A stretch of 47,624 nt of DNA from assembly GCA_018267055.1 (NCBI GenBank), contig JAFDZF010000096.1, positions 1 to 47,624 on the forward strand, read 5' to 3'. The position numbers and the translations under genes are program-made. The notes beneath the pieces were generated by a model. It did not search any database. It was given only the letters and a program-made list of their open reading frames with translations, and had not been told where the DNA came from. The stretch is from Bacteroidota bacterium (GTDB taxonomy: Bacteria > Bacteroidota > Bacteroidia > Flavobacteriales_F > PHOS-HE28). Shown here piece after piece: positions 7,258 through 15,587 of this stretch. Numbering within the stretch: position 1 is the stretch's first letter; every line of letters begins with the position of its first letter.

Positions 7258-8979
7258 TTAGAGGCCGAGGTTGTCCTTGAAGGCGCGGAACTCGAGGTCC
7301 TTCTTGGCCTTCTCGCGGAGGCTGGCGTCCTGCTGCACGGCCATGCCAAGGTGGTTGCGCACGGCGTCGCCGTTGTTGGTGCGGGCGGCGATGATGGCGG
7401 CGAGGTAGTGGCCCTTGGCGGAGTCCTTCTCGGGCGCGGCATCCAGGATGCGCTGGGCGCCGGCGGCGTCACCGCCGAGCATCTTGGCCAGGGCGGCGTT
7501 GAAGCTGTTCACCCCGCTCATGTTGGCGTTGGCGCTGCTGTAGTTGCCGTTCTGGATGTCGACGATGCCCTGGTTGTACTTCACCTCGGGACCGGCAGCG
7601 GCGGCCTTCTTGAAGAGGTCGGCGGCCTTCTTGCGGTCGCCCTTCTGGCGTGCGATGGCGCCCAGGTTGTTGGTGCTGACGGGGTTGTCGCTGATGCTGT
7701 TGGCCTTCTGGAAGGCGGCTTCGGCCTCGGCCATCTTGCCCTGCTGGAAGAGCACGTAGCCCACGTTGTTGGACGCGCGGTAGTCGGTGGGGTGGATGCG
7801 CTCGCACTCGCGGTAGATGCGCAGCTGCTCATTGAGGTCGCTCGTGAGGGTGGCGGCCTTCAGCAGCTCCTCCACGTTGAGCGAGTCGGGCGAGGTCTTG
7901 CTGAGCTGGGTGAGCTCGTCGTCGCTGTAGCCCGTGAGGTCGTAGTTCACCTTCACTTCGGAGCGGCGCAGCTTGGGCAGGATGTCCTCGGCCACTTCCT
8001 TGTAGGTGGCGGCCATGTTCTTGATCTCGCTCTCGCGCTTCTCCACGTCGGGGTACATCTCCAGCACGCGCAGCACCAGGTCCTTGTCGGCGAAGGTGCT
8101 GGCCTGCGTGGCGGCCTTGAAGCCGGCCCAGTCCTCCCCGCGGGGGTTGAGGGTGTAGAAGGCGTTGTCCTTGGCCATGGCGTACTTGTTCTTGGTCAGC
8201 TCGCCCTGCAGCCACTTCTTCGCCGAGGCGGCGCGCTTGTCGGCCAGGCCCTCGTTCATGTGCACCTCCCCTTCGGGCGAGGCGTAGGCGTCGATGGTGG
8301 CGCCTTTGATCACGATGCGCTGGTTCTTGGCGCTGTTCTTCAACCAGGCGCTCACGTCCTTCACGTCCTGGTCCTTCAGCTCGGTGGGGCGCACCACCTC
8401 GGAGGCCACCAGGTAGTGGATGGTGGCATCGGCGCTGTGGCTGGTGACACGCACGAAGTTGTCCTTAGCCAGGATCACCTTGTCGTCGCTGAGCATGAGG
8501 TAGGGCGTGGTGATGACCCCGTCGGCCAGCTTCACCGCATCGAAGGGCTTCTCCTTCTTGCCCTGCTTGCCCAGGATCTTCAGCATCAGCTGGCTCTCCT
8601 CCATCGCGGGGGTATACGCCACCTTGTCATTGTAGGTGAAGCTCTTCCCGGTCTCGTAGGGAACGGTGGTGTAGTTGGTGTTGCTCGCCACCGTGGCCTT
8701 CTCGCCCTGGAAACCGGCCATCTTCATCGGGGTCTCACCCGAGGCGTAGGTCAGCGTCGGGGTCAGTTCGACCTGGGCTTTTTTGTAGAAATACTTCCCC
8801 GGAAAGTTCCCATTGATGTTCACATGCACGGTGTCACCTTGCACGATCAGCGGATTGGGATCGACCGTGTAGGTGATGGTCGAAACGTACTTGTTCATCT
8901 TGCCCAAGCCGCCACAACCGGCGACCACCAAGGCGACCGCGAGCGACCCCACGATGCCCTTCAGGTGACTTTTTTCCAT
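7258..8979 (-). CDS. OmpA-like domain lipoprotein with tetratricopeptide repeats
   Basis: A 573-residue predicted lipoprotein. The start at 8979 gives a signal peptide ending in LVVAGC, with Cys22 as the lipidated residue; an upstream in-frame start would spoil this. Residues about 30-190 are beta-rich and of unknown function. Residues about 190-300 contain the OmpA-like pattern IDAYASPEGEVHMNEGLADKRA seen in peptidoglycan-associated lipoproteins. From about 385 on there are TPR-like helices (YRASNNVGYVLFQQGKMAEAE, STNNLGAIARQKGDRKKAADL). This architecture is familiar from Bacteroidota and suggests an envelope scaffold that binds peptidoglycan and partner proteins; the exact role is not known. 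A TAnnTTTG element lies 36 bases upstream and a hairpin follows the gene. Confidence 0.82.
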   Translation of the reverse strand: MEKSHLKGIVGSLAVALVVAGCGGLGKMNKYVSTITYTVDPNPLIVQGDTVHVNINGNFPGKYFYKKAQVELTPTLTYASGETPMKMAGFQGEKATVASNTNYTTVPYETGKSFTYNDKVAYTPAMEESQLMLKILGKQGKKEKPFDAVKLADGVITTPYLMLSDDKVILAKDNFVRVTSHSADATIHYLVASEVVRPTELKDQDVKDVSAWLKNSAKNQRIVIKGATIDAYASPEGEVHMNEGLADKRAASAKKWLQGELTKNKYAMAKDNAFYTLNPRGEDWAGFKAATQASTFADKDLVLRVLEMYPDVEKRESEIKNMAATYKEVAEDILPKLRRSEVKVNYDLTGYSDDELTQLSKTSPDSLNVEELLKAATLTSDLNEQLRIYRECERIHPTDYRASNNVGYVLFQQGKMAEAEAAFQKANSISDNPVSTNNLGAIARQKGDRKKAADLFKKAAAAGPEVKYNQGIVDIQNGNYSSANANMSGVNSFNAALAKMLGGDAAGAQRILDAAPEKDSAKGHYLAAIIAARTNNGDAVRNHLGMAVQQDASLREKAKKDLEFRAFKDNLGL

Positions 8980-9015
8980 GTTCTCTTCGAGTTGATTTTG
9001 ACCGGGAACCGGCCG

Positions 9016-9023
9016 CAAACATA
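9016..9023 (-). promoter_or_regulatory. -7 element of the OmpA/TPR lipoprotein gene
   Basis: TATGTTTG on the minus strand is an exact TAnnTTTG match, 36 bases before the chosen ATG at 8979. No good -33 TTG at the usual distance is seen. Confidence 0.6.
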
Positions 9024-9067
9024 ACCACCATCCATGCCAAGCTGTCGTATGCTCCGGACGGCAGTTG

Positions 9068-9086
9068 TCCACACCGGCGGTGTGGA
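9068..9086 (-). terminator. Hairpin abutting the stop of the first deoxynucleoside kinase gene
   Basis: TCCACACC, loop of 3, GGTGTGGA forms a perfect 8-bp stem that begins directly after the kinase stop codon on the minus strand. There is no T tract. It would separate the kinase/folK transcript from the lipoprotein gene that follows 107 bases on. Confidence 0.55.
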
Positions 9087-9719
9087 TCAGACCCGCGCGA
9101 TGTGGTAGCCCACCGGCCGCTCGGTGGCGATGAGCCGTTGGATCCGCGCATAGGCGGAAGGGTCCTGCAGGAGGTCCACCCCCTCGATGTCGACCACCAG
9201 CACCCGCGCACCGCTGAGCTTCTGCAGGTGGTCGAGGTAGCAGCGCTGCAGCCGGTCCAGGTAGTCCTCGCCGATGTCCTGCTCGTACGACCGGCCCCGC
9301 AGGCGGATGCGCTGCCGCACCTGGTCCATGGGCAGGTGCAGGTACACCAGCAGGTCGGGCTTGGGCAGCCCCGCGTACATGATGGTGTAGAGGTCGCGGA
9401 AGAGGGTGTATTCGTCCGCGGCCAGGGTGACGCTGGCGAACACCAGCGACTTGCCGATGCTGTAGTCCGCCACGGTGACCGGCTGGAAGAGGTTGCGGTC
9501 GCCCACGCGCTTGAGCTGGTGGTAGCGCTGGGCCAGGAAGGAGAGCTCCACCGAGAAGGCGTAGCGCTGCGGCTCCTCATAGAACCGCGGCAGGAAGGGG
9601 TTGTCCTCGAACTCCTCCAGCACCAGCGCGGCGTTCCAGCTCTGGGCGAGCCGGCGCGCCAGGGTGGTCTTGCCCGTCCCGATGAGGCCTTCGACCGCGA
9701 TGTAGCCGTAGGGGTTCAT
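9087..9719 (-). CDS. Deoxynucleoside kinase (dNK family), first copy
   Basis: A 210-residue P-loop kinase that would phosphorylate deoxynucleosides for salvage. The P-loop GLIGTGKT is at residues 11-18, followed by the EEFEDNPFLPRFYE segment, in which the catalytic acidic residues sit in this family. Next come VADYSIGKSLVFA (the place of the DRS/ERS motif) and the lid motif RIRLRGRSYEQDI. The C-terminus LVVDIEGVDLL fits the family. The substrate (dA, dG or others) cannot be set from sequence alone. The ATG at 9719 overlaps the folK stop (ATGA), so folK and this kinase form an operon joining folate and nucleotide supply. A second, clearly divergent dNK lies at 15588. Confidence 0.9.
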   Translation of the reverse strand: MNPYGYIAVEGLIGTGKTTLARRLAQSWNAALVLEEFEDNPFLPRFYEEPQRYAFSVELSFLAQRYHQLKRVGDRNLFQPVTVADYSIGKSLVFASVTLAADEYTLFRDLYTIMYAGLPKPDLLVYLHLPMDQVRQRIRLRGRSYEQDIGEDYLDRLQRCYLDHLQKLSGARVLVVDIEGVDLLQDPSAYARIQRLIATERPVGYHIARV

Positions 9720-10186
9720 CCGGTCCGCAGCACGTCGTTCAGGAGGTCGAGCACGGTGCGCCGGAGCAGCGGGTGCACCCAGCCGGGCACCACATCGGCC
9801 GCGGGGGCCAGGGCGAAGGCGCGCTGATGCATCCGCGGGTGCGGCACGGTGAGGCCCGGCGCGTCGATGACCTCCTCCCCCACCAGCAGCAGGTCGATGT
9901 CGATGGTGCGCGGGGCGTACCGGACCGTGGCATCGCGCACGCGGCCCAGCTCGGTCTCGATGCGCAGCAGCTCGGGCATGATCGCCCGCGGGTCCGTTCC
10001 GCTGGTGATGAGCAGGGCGCGGTTGAGGAAGAGGTGGTCGTCGGCGAAGCCCCAGGGCTCCGTCCAGTGGTCGCGGCTCTGCGCCAGCACGGGGCCGATG
10101 CGCGCGGTGATGCGCGCGGCGGCCTGCGCGAAGGTGTCCTCCAGCTCCCCCCGGTCCCCGCCCAGCAACAGCAGCACCTCGGCCAT
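9716..10186 (-). CDS. folK: 2-amino-4-hydroxy-6-hydroxymethyldihydropteridine pyrophosphokinase
   Basis: A 156-residue HPPK that transfers pyrophosphate from ATP to the pterin in folate synthesis. The family motifs are LLLGGDRGELEDTF at the N-terminus (the usual GSN is replaced by GGD), EPWGFADDHLFLNRALLI, the signature PRTIDIDLLL, and VPHPRMHQRAFALAP. I start at ATG 10186; an in-frame TTG at 10195 lies inside a TACATTTG promoter-like element (10193-10200) and is unlikely to be used. The predicted leader is then almost absent. The stop overlaps the following kinase start by 4 bp. Confidence 0.92.
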   Translation of the reverse strand: MAEVLLLLGGDRGELEDTFAQAAARITARIGPVLAQSRDHWTEPWGFADDHLFLNRALLITSGTDPRAIMPELLRIETELGRVRDATVRYAPRTIDIDLLLVGEEVIDAPGLTVPHPRMHQRAFALAPAADVVPGWVHPLLRRTVLDLLNDVLRTG

Positions 10187-10192
10187 GGCCGC

Positions 10193-10200
10193 CAAATGTA
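10193..10200 (-). promoter_or_regulatory. -7 element directly before folK
   Basis: TACATTTG on the minus strand matches TAnnTTTG and ends only 6 bases before the folK ATG. If used, the transcript would be leaderless or nearly so. Confidence 0.5.
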
Positions 10201-10277
10201 TCCGCCCGGCGGTGCCCGCTCAGCCGACCCGCCCACCGCCCATGTGATCAGCCCCGGCTTCCGCGTGCGGACCGGCC

Positions 10278-10285
10278 TACTTTCG
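10278..10285 (+). promoter_or_regulatory. -7 element of sppA
   Basis: TACTTTCG, the TAnnTTCG variant that recurs before several genes in this window (for example thyA and the second dNK), 19 bases before the sppA ATG. Confidence 0.55.
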
Positions 10286-10304
10286 CAGCTGTCAAAACGG
10301 ACCC

Positions 10305-12128
10305 ATGCGCCAGTTCTTCAAGTTCATGTTCGCGTCGATGCTGGGCACCCTCCTGGTCGGCGTACTGTTGATCGTGCTCTTCGTGGGCATGCTCGCCGCG
10401 CTCGGCAGCGCCTTCAGCTTCGAAAGCAAGCCCACCACCATCAAGGACGGCACCGTGCTGCACCTCACCCTGGACCAGGAGATCGTGGACCGGGGCGACA
10501 AGGACCAGCTGGCGCTCGACCTCGGCCCCTTCAAGGCCACCTCCAAGATCGGCCTCAACGACCTGCTGGCCGACCTGGAGAAGGCCAAGACCGACGACCG
10601 CATCAAGGGCGTGTTCCTCGACCTTTCCTTCCTGCAGGGCCGCACCGCCACCCTGCGGGAGATCCGCGACAAGCTGGTGGATTTCCGCACCGCAAGCGGC
10701 AAACCGGTGATCGCCTTCGCCGACCTCTATACCCAGGGCTCGTACCTGGTGGCGAGCGCGGCCGACCAGGTGTACCTGGTGCCCGAGGGCGACCTGGACT
10801 TCCGCGGCCTGCGCAGCGAGATGATGTTCTTCAGCGGCCTCTTCGAGAAGCTGGGCATCGACATCCAGTTCATCCGCGGCAGCAACAACAAGTTCAAGAG
10901 CTTCGGCGAGGCCTTCACCGAAAAGCAGATGAGCCCGGCGAACCGCGAGCAGGTGTCCGCGCTGCTCACCGGCATCTGGAACGACTACCTCGATGCGATC
11001 GGCCCCCAGCGCAAGCTGGACAAGGACCGCCTGAACGCCATCGCCGACGGCCTGCTGGTCCGCCACGCGCCCGATGCGGTGACCTACGGCCTGGTGGACG
11101 GGCTGAAGTACCGCGATGAGGTGCTGGCCCTGGTGAAGGAGCGGATGGGCCTGCCGGCGGACAAGCCGCTGGAACTGGCCGGCCTGAACCGCTATACCCG
11201 CGCCTACGTGCCCAAGGCGAAGGCCGAGGGCGACAAGAAGGACACCGGCCTCTTCAAGAAGCCGAAGGTGGCGGTGGTGTACGCGCAGGGCGACATCATG
11301 ACCGGCGAGAGCGAGGACGGCCGCATCGGCAGCGCCACGCTGAGCGAGGCCATCCGCAAGGTGCGCGAGGACAGCACGGTGAAGGCGATCGTGCTGCGCG
11401 TGAACAGCCCCGGCGGCAGCGGCCTGGCCAGCGATGTGATCTGGCGCGAGGTGCAGCTGGCCAAGCAGGTGAAGCCGGTGGTGGTGAGCATGGGCGACGT
11501 GGCCGCGAGCGGCGGCTACTACATCAGCTGCGCGGCCAACAAGATCTATGCGGAGCCGAGCACGATCACCGGCAGCATCGGCGTGTTCGGGATGATCCCC
11601 AACATGCAGGGCTTCTTCAACCAGAAGCTGGGCATCACCTTCGACGGGGTGCAGACGCACAAGTACGCCGGCATGATGACCACCAGCCGCCCGCTGACGG
11701 CGGAGGAGAAGGGCATCATCCAAGGCTATGTGGACCGCTTCTACGACACCTTCAAGAGCCGCGTGGCCGAGGGCCGGAAGATGACCGTGGCCCAGGTGGA
11801 CAGCATCGGGCAGGGCCGCGTGTGGACCGGCACCGACGCGATGGCCCGCGGGCTGGTGGACGCCATCGGCGGGCTGGAGGCGGCCATCGCCGAAGCCGGC
11901 ACCATGGCCGGGCTGGGCAAGGACGAGTTCCGCACGGTGGACTATCCCGAGCAGAAGGATTTCTTCCAGGAGCTGATGAAGGGCCTCAACGGCGAGAGCA
12001 AGGCCTGGGTGGCGAAGCAGGCGTTCGGCGAGGACGCCGAGCTGTTGCACCAGTTCGAAGCGGTGCGCAAGGCCCGTGGGATGACCGGCATCCAGGCCCG
12101 GCTGCCATTCGAGCTGGAGATCCACTAA
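10305..12128 (+). CDS. sppA: Signal peptide peptidase SppA (long, two-domain form)
   Basis: A 607-residue inner-membrane serine protease with one N-terminal membrane anchor (about residues 8-36), which degrades signal peptides left after export. It has the tandem-domain layout of the E. coli 67-kDa type. The general-base lysine lies in the first domain (NNKFKSFGEAF, Lys198) and the nucleophile in the second (GDVAASGGYYIS, Ser402), matching the Lys209/Ser409 pair of E. coli. The preceding segment has VLRVNSPGGSGLASD, the oxyanion-side motif of the family. The C-terminal 100 residues (KKDFFQELMKGL region) are typical. It is divergent from folK and is followed by a long hairpin. Confidence 0.95.
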   Translation: MRQFFKFMFASMLGTLLVGVLLIVLFVGMLAALGSAFSFESKPTTIKDGTVLHLTLDQEIVDRGDKDQLALDLGPFKATSKIGLNDLLADLEKAKTDDRIKGVFLDLSFLQGRTATLREIRDKLVDFRTASGKPVIAFADLYTQGSYLVASAADQVYLVPEGDLDFRGLRSEMMFFSGLFEKLGIDIQFIRGSNNKFKSFGEAFTEKQMSPANREQVSALLTGIWNDYLDAIGPQRKLDKDRLNAIADGLLVRHAPDAVTYGLVDGLKYRDEVLALVKERMGLPADKPLELAGLNRYTRAYVPKAKAEGDKKDTGLFKKPKVAVVYAQGDIMTGESEDGRIGSATLSEAIRKVREDSTVKAIVLRVNSPGGSGLASDVIWREVQLAKQVKPVVVSMGDVAASGGYYISCAANKIYAEPSTITGSIGVFGMIPNMQGFFNQKLGITFDGVQTHKYAGMMTTSRPLTAEEKGIIQGYVDRFYDTFKSRVAEGRKMTVAQVDSIGQGRVWTGTDAMARGLVDAIGGLEAAIAEAGTMAGLGKDEFRTVDYPEQKDFFQELMKGLNGESKAWVAKQAFGEDAELLHQFEAVRKARGMTGIQARLPFELEIH

Positions 12129-12143
12129 CGCAGGTCACCGCCG

Positions 12144-12194
12144 CCGGCAGGGGCGATCGGCAGCACGCAGCGGGCTGCCGGCCGCCCCTGCCGG
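12144..12194 (+). terminator. Two-step hairpin after sppA
   Basis: CCGGCAGGGGC (12144-12154) pairs perfectly with GCCCCTGCCGG (12184-12194), and inside it CGGCAGC (12158-12164) pairs with GCTGCCG (12174-12180). The outer stem is 11 bp and the inner one 7 bp. It lies 15 bases after the sppA stop and is followed by CTTTCC. A second, weaker hairpin GAAGGGC/GCCCTTC spans 12218-12245. Together they probably separate sppA from the converging DUF2797 gene. Confidence 0.6.
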
Positions 12195-12318
12195 CTTTCC
12201 GGCCGGTACCAATGAGCGAAGGGCCCGACCGCAGCCGAGCCCTTCAACCCATTACCCTGACTTTCTTTGATCCTTAAGACCAAAACCCACCTGTTGAACG
12301 GCCGCGTTCCGTCCCGGG

Positions 12319-13140
12319 TTACGATCCGCTTATTTCCACATGGAACCCGCTGTGGTTCCGGATGTTAAGCACCCGCCCATCGGCCCAGACCAGGTATTGC
12401 CCCTTGGCCCCGACGAGGGTGCCGGTGATCTCGGGCAGCTTATCGAGGGTGACGCTGACCAGCTTGGGGGGCGTATCGGCCAGGGGGTAGTCGAGCACCT
12501 GGGGCACGGCATCGGGCAGGGTGTGCTCGCGCAGCGCGGGGTCGAGCTCGTGCAGCACGCGGTCGCGGGCGGCGAGCAGCGCCTCGGGGTCGGGCCTGAC
12601 CTGCTGGAGCATGCGCCGCCAATCGGTGCGGTCGGCGAACAGCCGCTTGAGGTCCACCTCGATGGCCCCGGCGAGCTGGCGGTAGGGCGTGCGCGCCACC
12701 GGCACGGCGAGCACGGCGCCCTGGTCGATCCACCGCACGGGGATCTGCGTGCTGCGGGTGACGCCCACCTTGATGCCGCCGGTCTGCGCCAGGTAGACGT
12801 GGTGCTCCTGGAAATGGTGATCGCGCTCCCATGCCGCATCGCGCCCCTCGCCCAGGTGCGCGCGGCACAGCTCGGGCCGCACGATGCATTCGCTCGCCTC
12901 CGGCGCGGCGCGCAGGCAGGGGAAGCAGAGGCCCTGGCCGTAGAACTTCTTCACCCGCTTGCCGCAGGACATGCAGGTGCGCGCGCCGGTGAAGCGCACG
13001 GTGAACGTGCGTCCGATGCGGTCGGCCAGCGGCACGGTGGCCTCGCCCAGGTGCAGGGCGTACTGCACGCGCAGGCCGGGCCGTTCCGGCGTTCCGTCCG
13101 CGGTGCCGGCGAGCATCTTGCGCAGGGGTGCTCCGTCCAT
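12319..13140 (-). CDS. DUF2797 zinc-finger protein
   Basis: A 273-residue protein of the DUF2797 family, whose function is not established. After an N-terminal beta-rich part (about 1-50) there is a four-cysteine zinc site: CMSCGKRVKKFYGQGLCFPC. The next segment has ECIVRPELCRAHLGEGRDAAWERDHHFQEHHVYLAQTG in family-typical order, leading to GGIKVGVTRSTQIPVRWIDQGA, which resembles a GIY-YIG-like fold. The C-terminal part (TGTLVGAKGQYLVWADG) is an OB-like strand set. It is divergent from the GH3 gene with 57 bases between starts, a pairing I recall in other Bacteroidota. Confidence 0.85.
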   Translation of the reverse strand: MDGAPLRKMLAGTADGTPERPGLRVQYALHLGEATVPLADRIGRTFTVRFTGARTCMSCGKRVKKFYGQGLCFPCLRAAPEASECIVRPELCRAHLGEGRDAAWERDHHFQEHHVYLAQTGGIKVGVTRSTQIPVRWIDQGAVLAVPVARTPYRQLAGAIEVDLKRLFADRTDWRRMLQQVRPDPEALLAARDRVLHELDPALREHTLPDAVPQVLDYPLADTPPKLVSVTLDKLPEITGTLVGAKGQYLVWADGRVLNIRNHSGFHVEISGS

Positions 13141-13156
13141 GGTGGCTGTGCGATGT

Positions 13157-13175
13157 TATCTTCCGCACGAAAGTA
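13157..13175. promoter_or_regulatory. Divergent promoters between DUF2797 and GH3 genes
   Basis: On the minus strand TACTTTCG (complement of 13168-13175) lies 27 bases before the DUF2797 start. On the plus strand TATCTTCC (13157-13164) lies 33 bases before the GH3 start and is a weaker match. As at mutS, the two -7 boxes face each other within 20 bases. Confidence 0.45.
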
Positions 13176-13197
13176 GACGCGCGACCCCCTCCCGCCC

Positions 13198-14709
13198 ATG
13201 CCCGTCAATGCGCTCTTCTCGTTCCTGATGAAGAAGCGGCTGCAGCAGATCGAGCTGTTCCGCGACAATCCGCACGAGGCCCAGCTGGAGGTCTTCCACA
13301 AGCTGATGACGGCGGCGCGTTACACGGAGTGGGGCCGGCAGCACGAGTACGCGAGCATCACCTCGCCGGACCTGTTCCGCGAGCGCGTGGCGCTGCAGGA
13401 CTACACCCGGGTGAAGCCCTACGTGGACCGCCTGCGCGCGGGTGAACAGAACCTCTTGTGGCCCACGGACATCCGCTGGTTCGCCAAGAGCAGCGGCACC
13501 ACCAATGCGAAGAGCAAGTTCATCCCCGTGAGCCGCGAGGCCCTGGAGGAGTGCCACTACAAGGGCGGCAAGGACCTGCTGGCGCTGCACTATGCGATGA
13601 CGCCGCAGAGCAAGCTGTACCAGGGCATGACGATGGTGATCGGCGGCAGCAGCACCATCGAGCCGCTGCGCACCGATGCCTACACGGGCGACCTCAGCGC
13701 CATCATCATCCGCAACCTGCCCATCTGGGTGGAGGTGCGCCGCACCCCGGTGATCGAGACCGCCCTGATGGAGAACTGGGAGGAGAAGGTGGAGCGCATG
13801 GCGCGCGAGACGATGCGCGAGGATGTGCGCAGCATCGCCGGCGTGCCCTCCTGGACGCTGATCATCCTGAAGCGCATCCTGGAGCTCACCGGCAAGCGGC
13901 ACATGCTGGAGGTATGGCCGAACCTGGAGCTGTTCATGCACGGCGGGGTGAGCTTCCGCCCCTACCGCGAGCAGTTCAAGGCGCTCTTCCCCTCGCCCGC
14001 GGTGAACTACCTGGAGAGCTACAACGCGAGCGAGGGCTTCTTCGGCATCACCGACAACCACCAGGCGGACGACCTGCTGCTGATGCTGGACTACGGCATC
14101 TTCTTCGAGTTCATCCCCCTGGAGGAGATGGACCGCGAGCAGCCGCGCACCAAGCTGCTGCACGAGGTGGAGGTGGGCCGGCAGTACGCGCTGGTGATCA
14201 GCACCAACGCCGGCCTCTGGCGCTACATCCCCGGCGACACCGTGCGTTTCACCAGCGTGCGGCCCTACCGCATCCAGGTGAGCGGGCGCACGCGCAGCTT
14301 CATCAATGCCTTCGGCGAGGAGCTGATCGTGGAGAACGCGGACCGCGGCATCGAGGCCGCCTGCGCCACCACCGGCGCCGTGGTGGCCGAGTACACCGCC
14401 GGACCGGTGTACATGGAGCGGGAGGCCCGCGGCGGTCACGAATGGATCATCGAGTTCGAGCGGCCGCCGTCGGACCTGGACACCTTCCTCTCGGTGATGG
14501 ACGACACGATGCGCGCGCTGAACAGCGATTACGACGCGAAGCGGCGCGGCGACATGGCCCTGCAACGGCCCAAGGTGCACGCCGTGCCCCGCGGCACCTT
14601 CTTCCACTGGATGAAACAGCGCGGCAAGCTGGGCGGGCAGAACAAGGTGCCGCGTCTGAGCAACGACCGCGCGCTGTTGGACCAGTTGTTGCTCACCATC
14701 ACCGTATGA
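13198..14709 (+). CDS. GH3-family acyl-acid-amido synthetase-like protein
   Basis: A 503-residue member of the GH3 family (named for plant auxin-response enzymes), which belongs to the adenylating ANL superfamily. The ATP-binding motif is SSGTTNAKSKFIPVS near residues 98-112. YNASEGFFG near 279 and WRYIPGDTVRFTS near 341 are the other signature blocks. The C-terminal domain ends in LGGQNKVPRLSNDR, typical of bacterial homologues. Plant GH3 enzymes join amino acids to hormones; the substrate in Bacteroidota is not known. Its stop overlaps the start of a small secreted propeller-like protein by 4 bp, so the two are probably made together. Confidence 0.88.
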   Translation: MPVNALFSFLMKKRLQQIELFRDNPHEAQLEVFHKLMTAARYTEWGRQHEYASITSPDLFRERVALQDYTRVKPYVDRLRAGEQNLLWPTDIRWFAKSSGTTNAKSKFIPVSREALEECHYKGGKDLLALHYAMTPQSKLYQGMTMVIGGSSTIEPLRTDAYTGDLSAIIIRNLPIWVEVRRTPVIETALMENWEEKVERMARETMREDVRSIAGVPSWTLIILKRILELTGKRHMLEVWPNLELFMHGGVSFRPYREQFKALFPSPAVNYLESYNASEGFFGITDNHQADDLLLMLDYGIFFEFIPLEEMDREQPRTKLLHEVEVGRQYALVISTNAGLWRYIPGDTVRFTSVRPYRIQVSGRTRSFINAFGEELIVENADRGIEAACATTGAVVAEYTAGPVYMEREARGGHEWIIEFERPPSDLDTFLSVMDDTMRALNSDYDAKRRGDMALQRPKVHAVPRGTFFHWMKQRGKLGGQNKVPRLSNDRALLDQLLLTITV

Positions 14710-15521
14710 GCCGCACGCTGGTCGCCCTCCTGCTCGTCTGCATCGGTCCATGGGCGCGCGCGCAGGCCGGGCTCGCGCCGGACACCGCGGCGCGCCGCAC
14801 CATCGCGGGCGCGTTCGACCTCTTCACCACCGACGACCTGGGCCACCTCTACGCGCTGAAGGGCGACGTGCTCCTGCTCTTCGATGCGCAGGGGCGCCAG
14901 CTGGCACGCAACAGCCTGAACACCTTCGGGCCCATCACCCGCGTGGACGCGTTCTCCTCGCTGAAGCCGCTGATCTTCTCGCGCCAGCAGGGCCAGCTAG
15001 CGCTGCTGGACAACACCCTGAGCGTGCAGGCCTCGGCGATCGACCTGCCCCGCAACGGCTACGCGCAGGTGACGCAGGTGTGCATGAGCGTGCAGAACAG
15101 CTTCTGGTTCTTCGATGAGCGGGAGCTCGCGCTGATCCGCGTGGACGCCCAGCTCCGGCCGCTGGCCCGCACGGGCCGCCTCGACCAGTTGCTCGGCTTC
15201 ACGCCCCACCCCACGTACCTGGTGGAGCTGGACGGCTGGCTCTACGTGTGCGATCCCGAGCACGGCGTGCTGCTCTTCGACCTGTTCGGCGCCTACACGA
15301 AGACGCTGCCCGTGAAGGGCGCCGAGCGCATCGAGGTGCGCGAGGGCCGGCTGTGGTACGTGCTCGACGGGCGCCTGATGGCGTACGGGATGCGCAGCTT
15401 CGCGACCGAGGAGGTGCCCTGGCCCGCACCCGTGGACGGACCCGTGCTGGACGCGCGGATCGAGCGCGGCCACCTCTACCGGCTGATGCCGGACCGCATC
15501 GTGATCGACGCGCTGCGCTGA
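14706..15521 (+). CDS. Secreted beta-propeller-like protein coupled to the GH3 gene
   Basis: A 271-residue protein starting MSRTLVALLLVCIGPWARAQA, a clear signal peptide with cleavage near residue 20. The rest consists of short repeating beta blades: FDLFTTDDLGHLYALKGDVL, LLLFDAQGRQL, PLIFSRQQGQLALLDN, GFTPHPTYLVELDGWLYVCD, and GVLLFDLFGAYTKTL. This suggests a periplasmic beta-propeller of NHL/YncE-like type. No catalytic motif is seen. It starts inside the GH3 stop codon (ATGA at 14706) and ends before the promoter of the second dNK gene. I do not know its function; the tight coupling suggests a role next to the GH3 enzyme. Confidence 0.75.
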   Translation: MSRTLVALLLVCIGPWARAQAGLAPDTAARRTIAGAFDLFTTDDLGHLYALKGDVLLLFDAQGRQLARNSLNTFGPITRVDAFSSLKPLIFSRQQGQLALLDNTLSVQASAIDLPRNGYAQVTQVCMSVQNSFWFFDERELALIRVDAQLRPLARTGRLDQLLGFTPHPTYLVELDGWLYVCDPEHGVLLFDLFGAYTKTLPVKGAERIEVREGRLWYVLDGRLMAYGMRSFATEEVPWPAPVDGPVLDARIERGHLYRLMPDRIVIDALR

Positions 15522-15559
15522 CTTATCCACGATCGCGGCAGCGCTTGGCGCGCGGGGGG

Positions 15560-15567
15560 TACTTTCG
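15560..15567 (+). promoter_or_regulatory. -7 element of the second deoxynucleoside kinase gene
   Basis: TACTTTCG lies 20 bases before the ATG at 15588. It is identical to the element before sppA and thyA. Confidence 0.55.
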
Positions 15568-15587
15568 CGTACCCGCACTCCCTCATC

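Noticed and set aside
10248-12125. 625-residue minus-strand open frame opposite sppA
   Set aside because: Antisense shadow of a gene with both catalytic residues in place.
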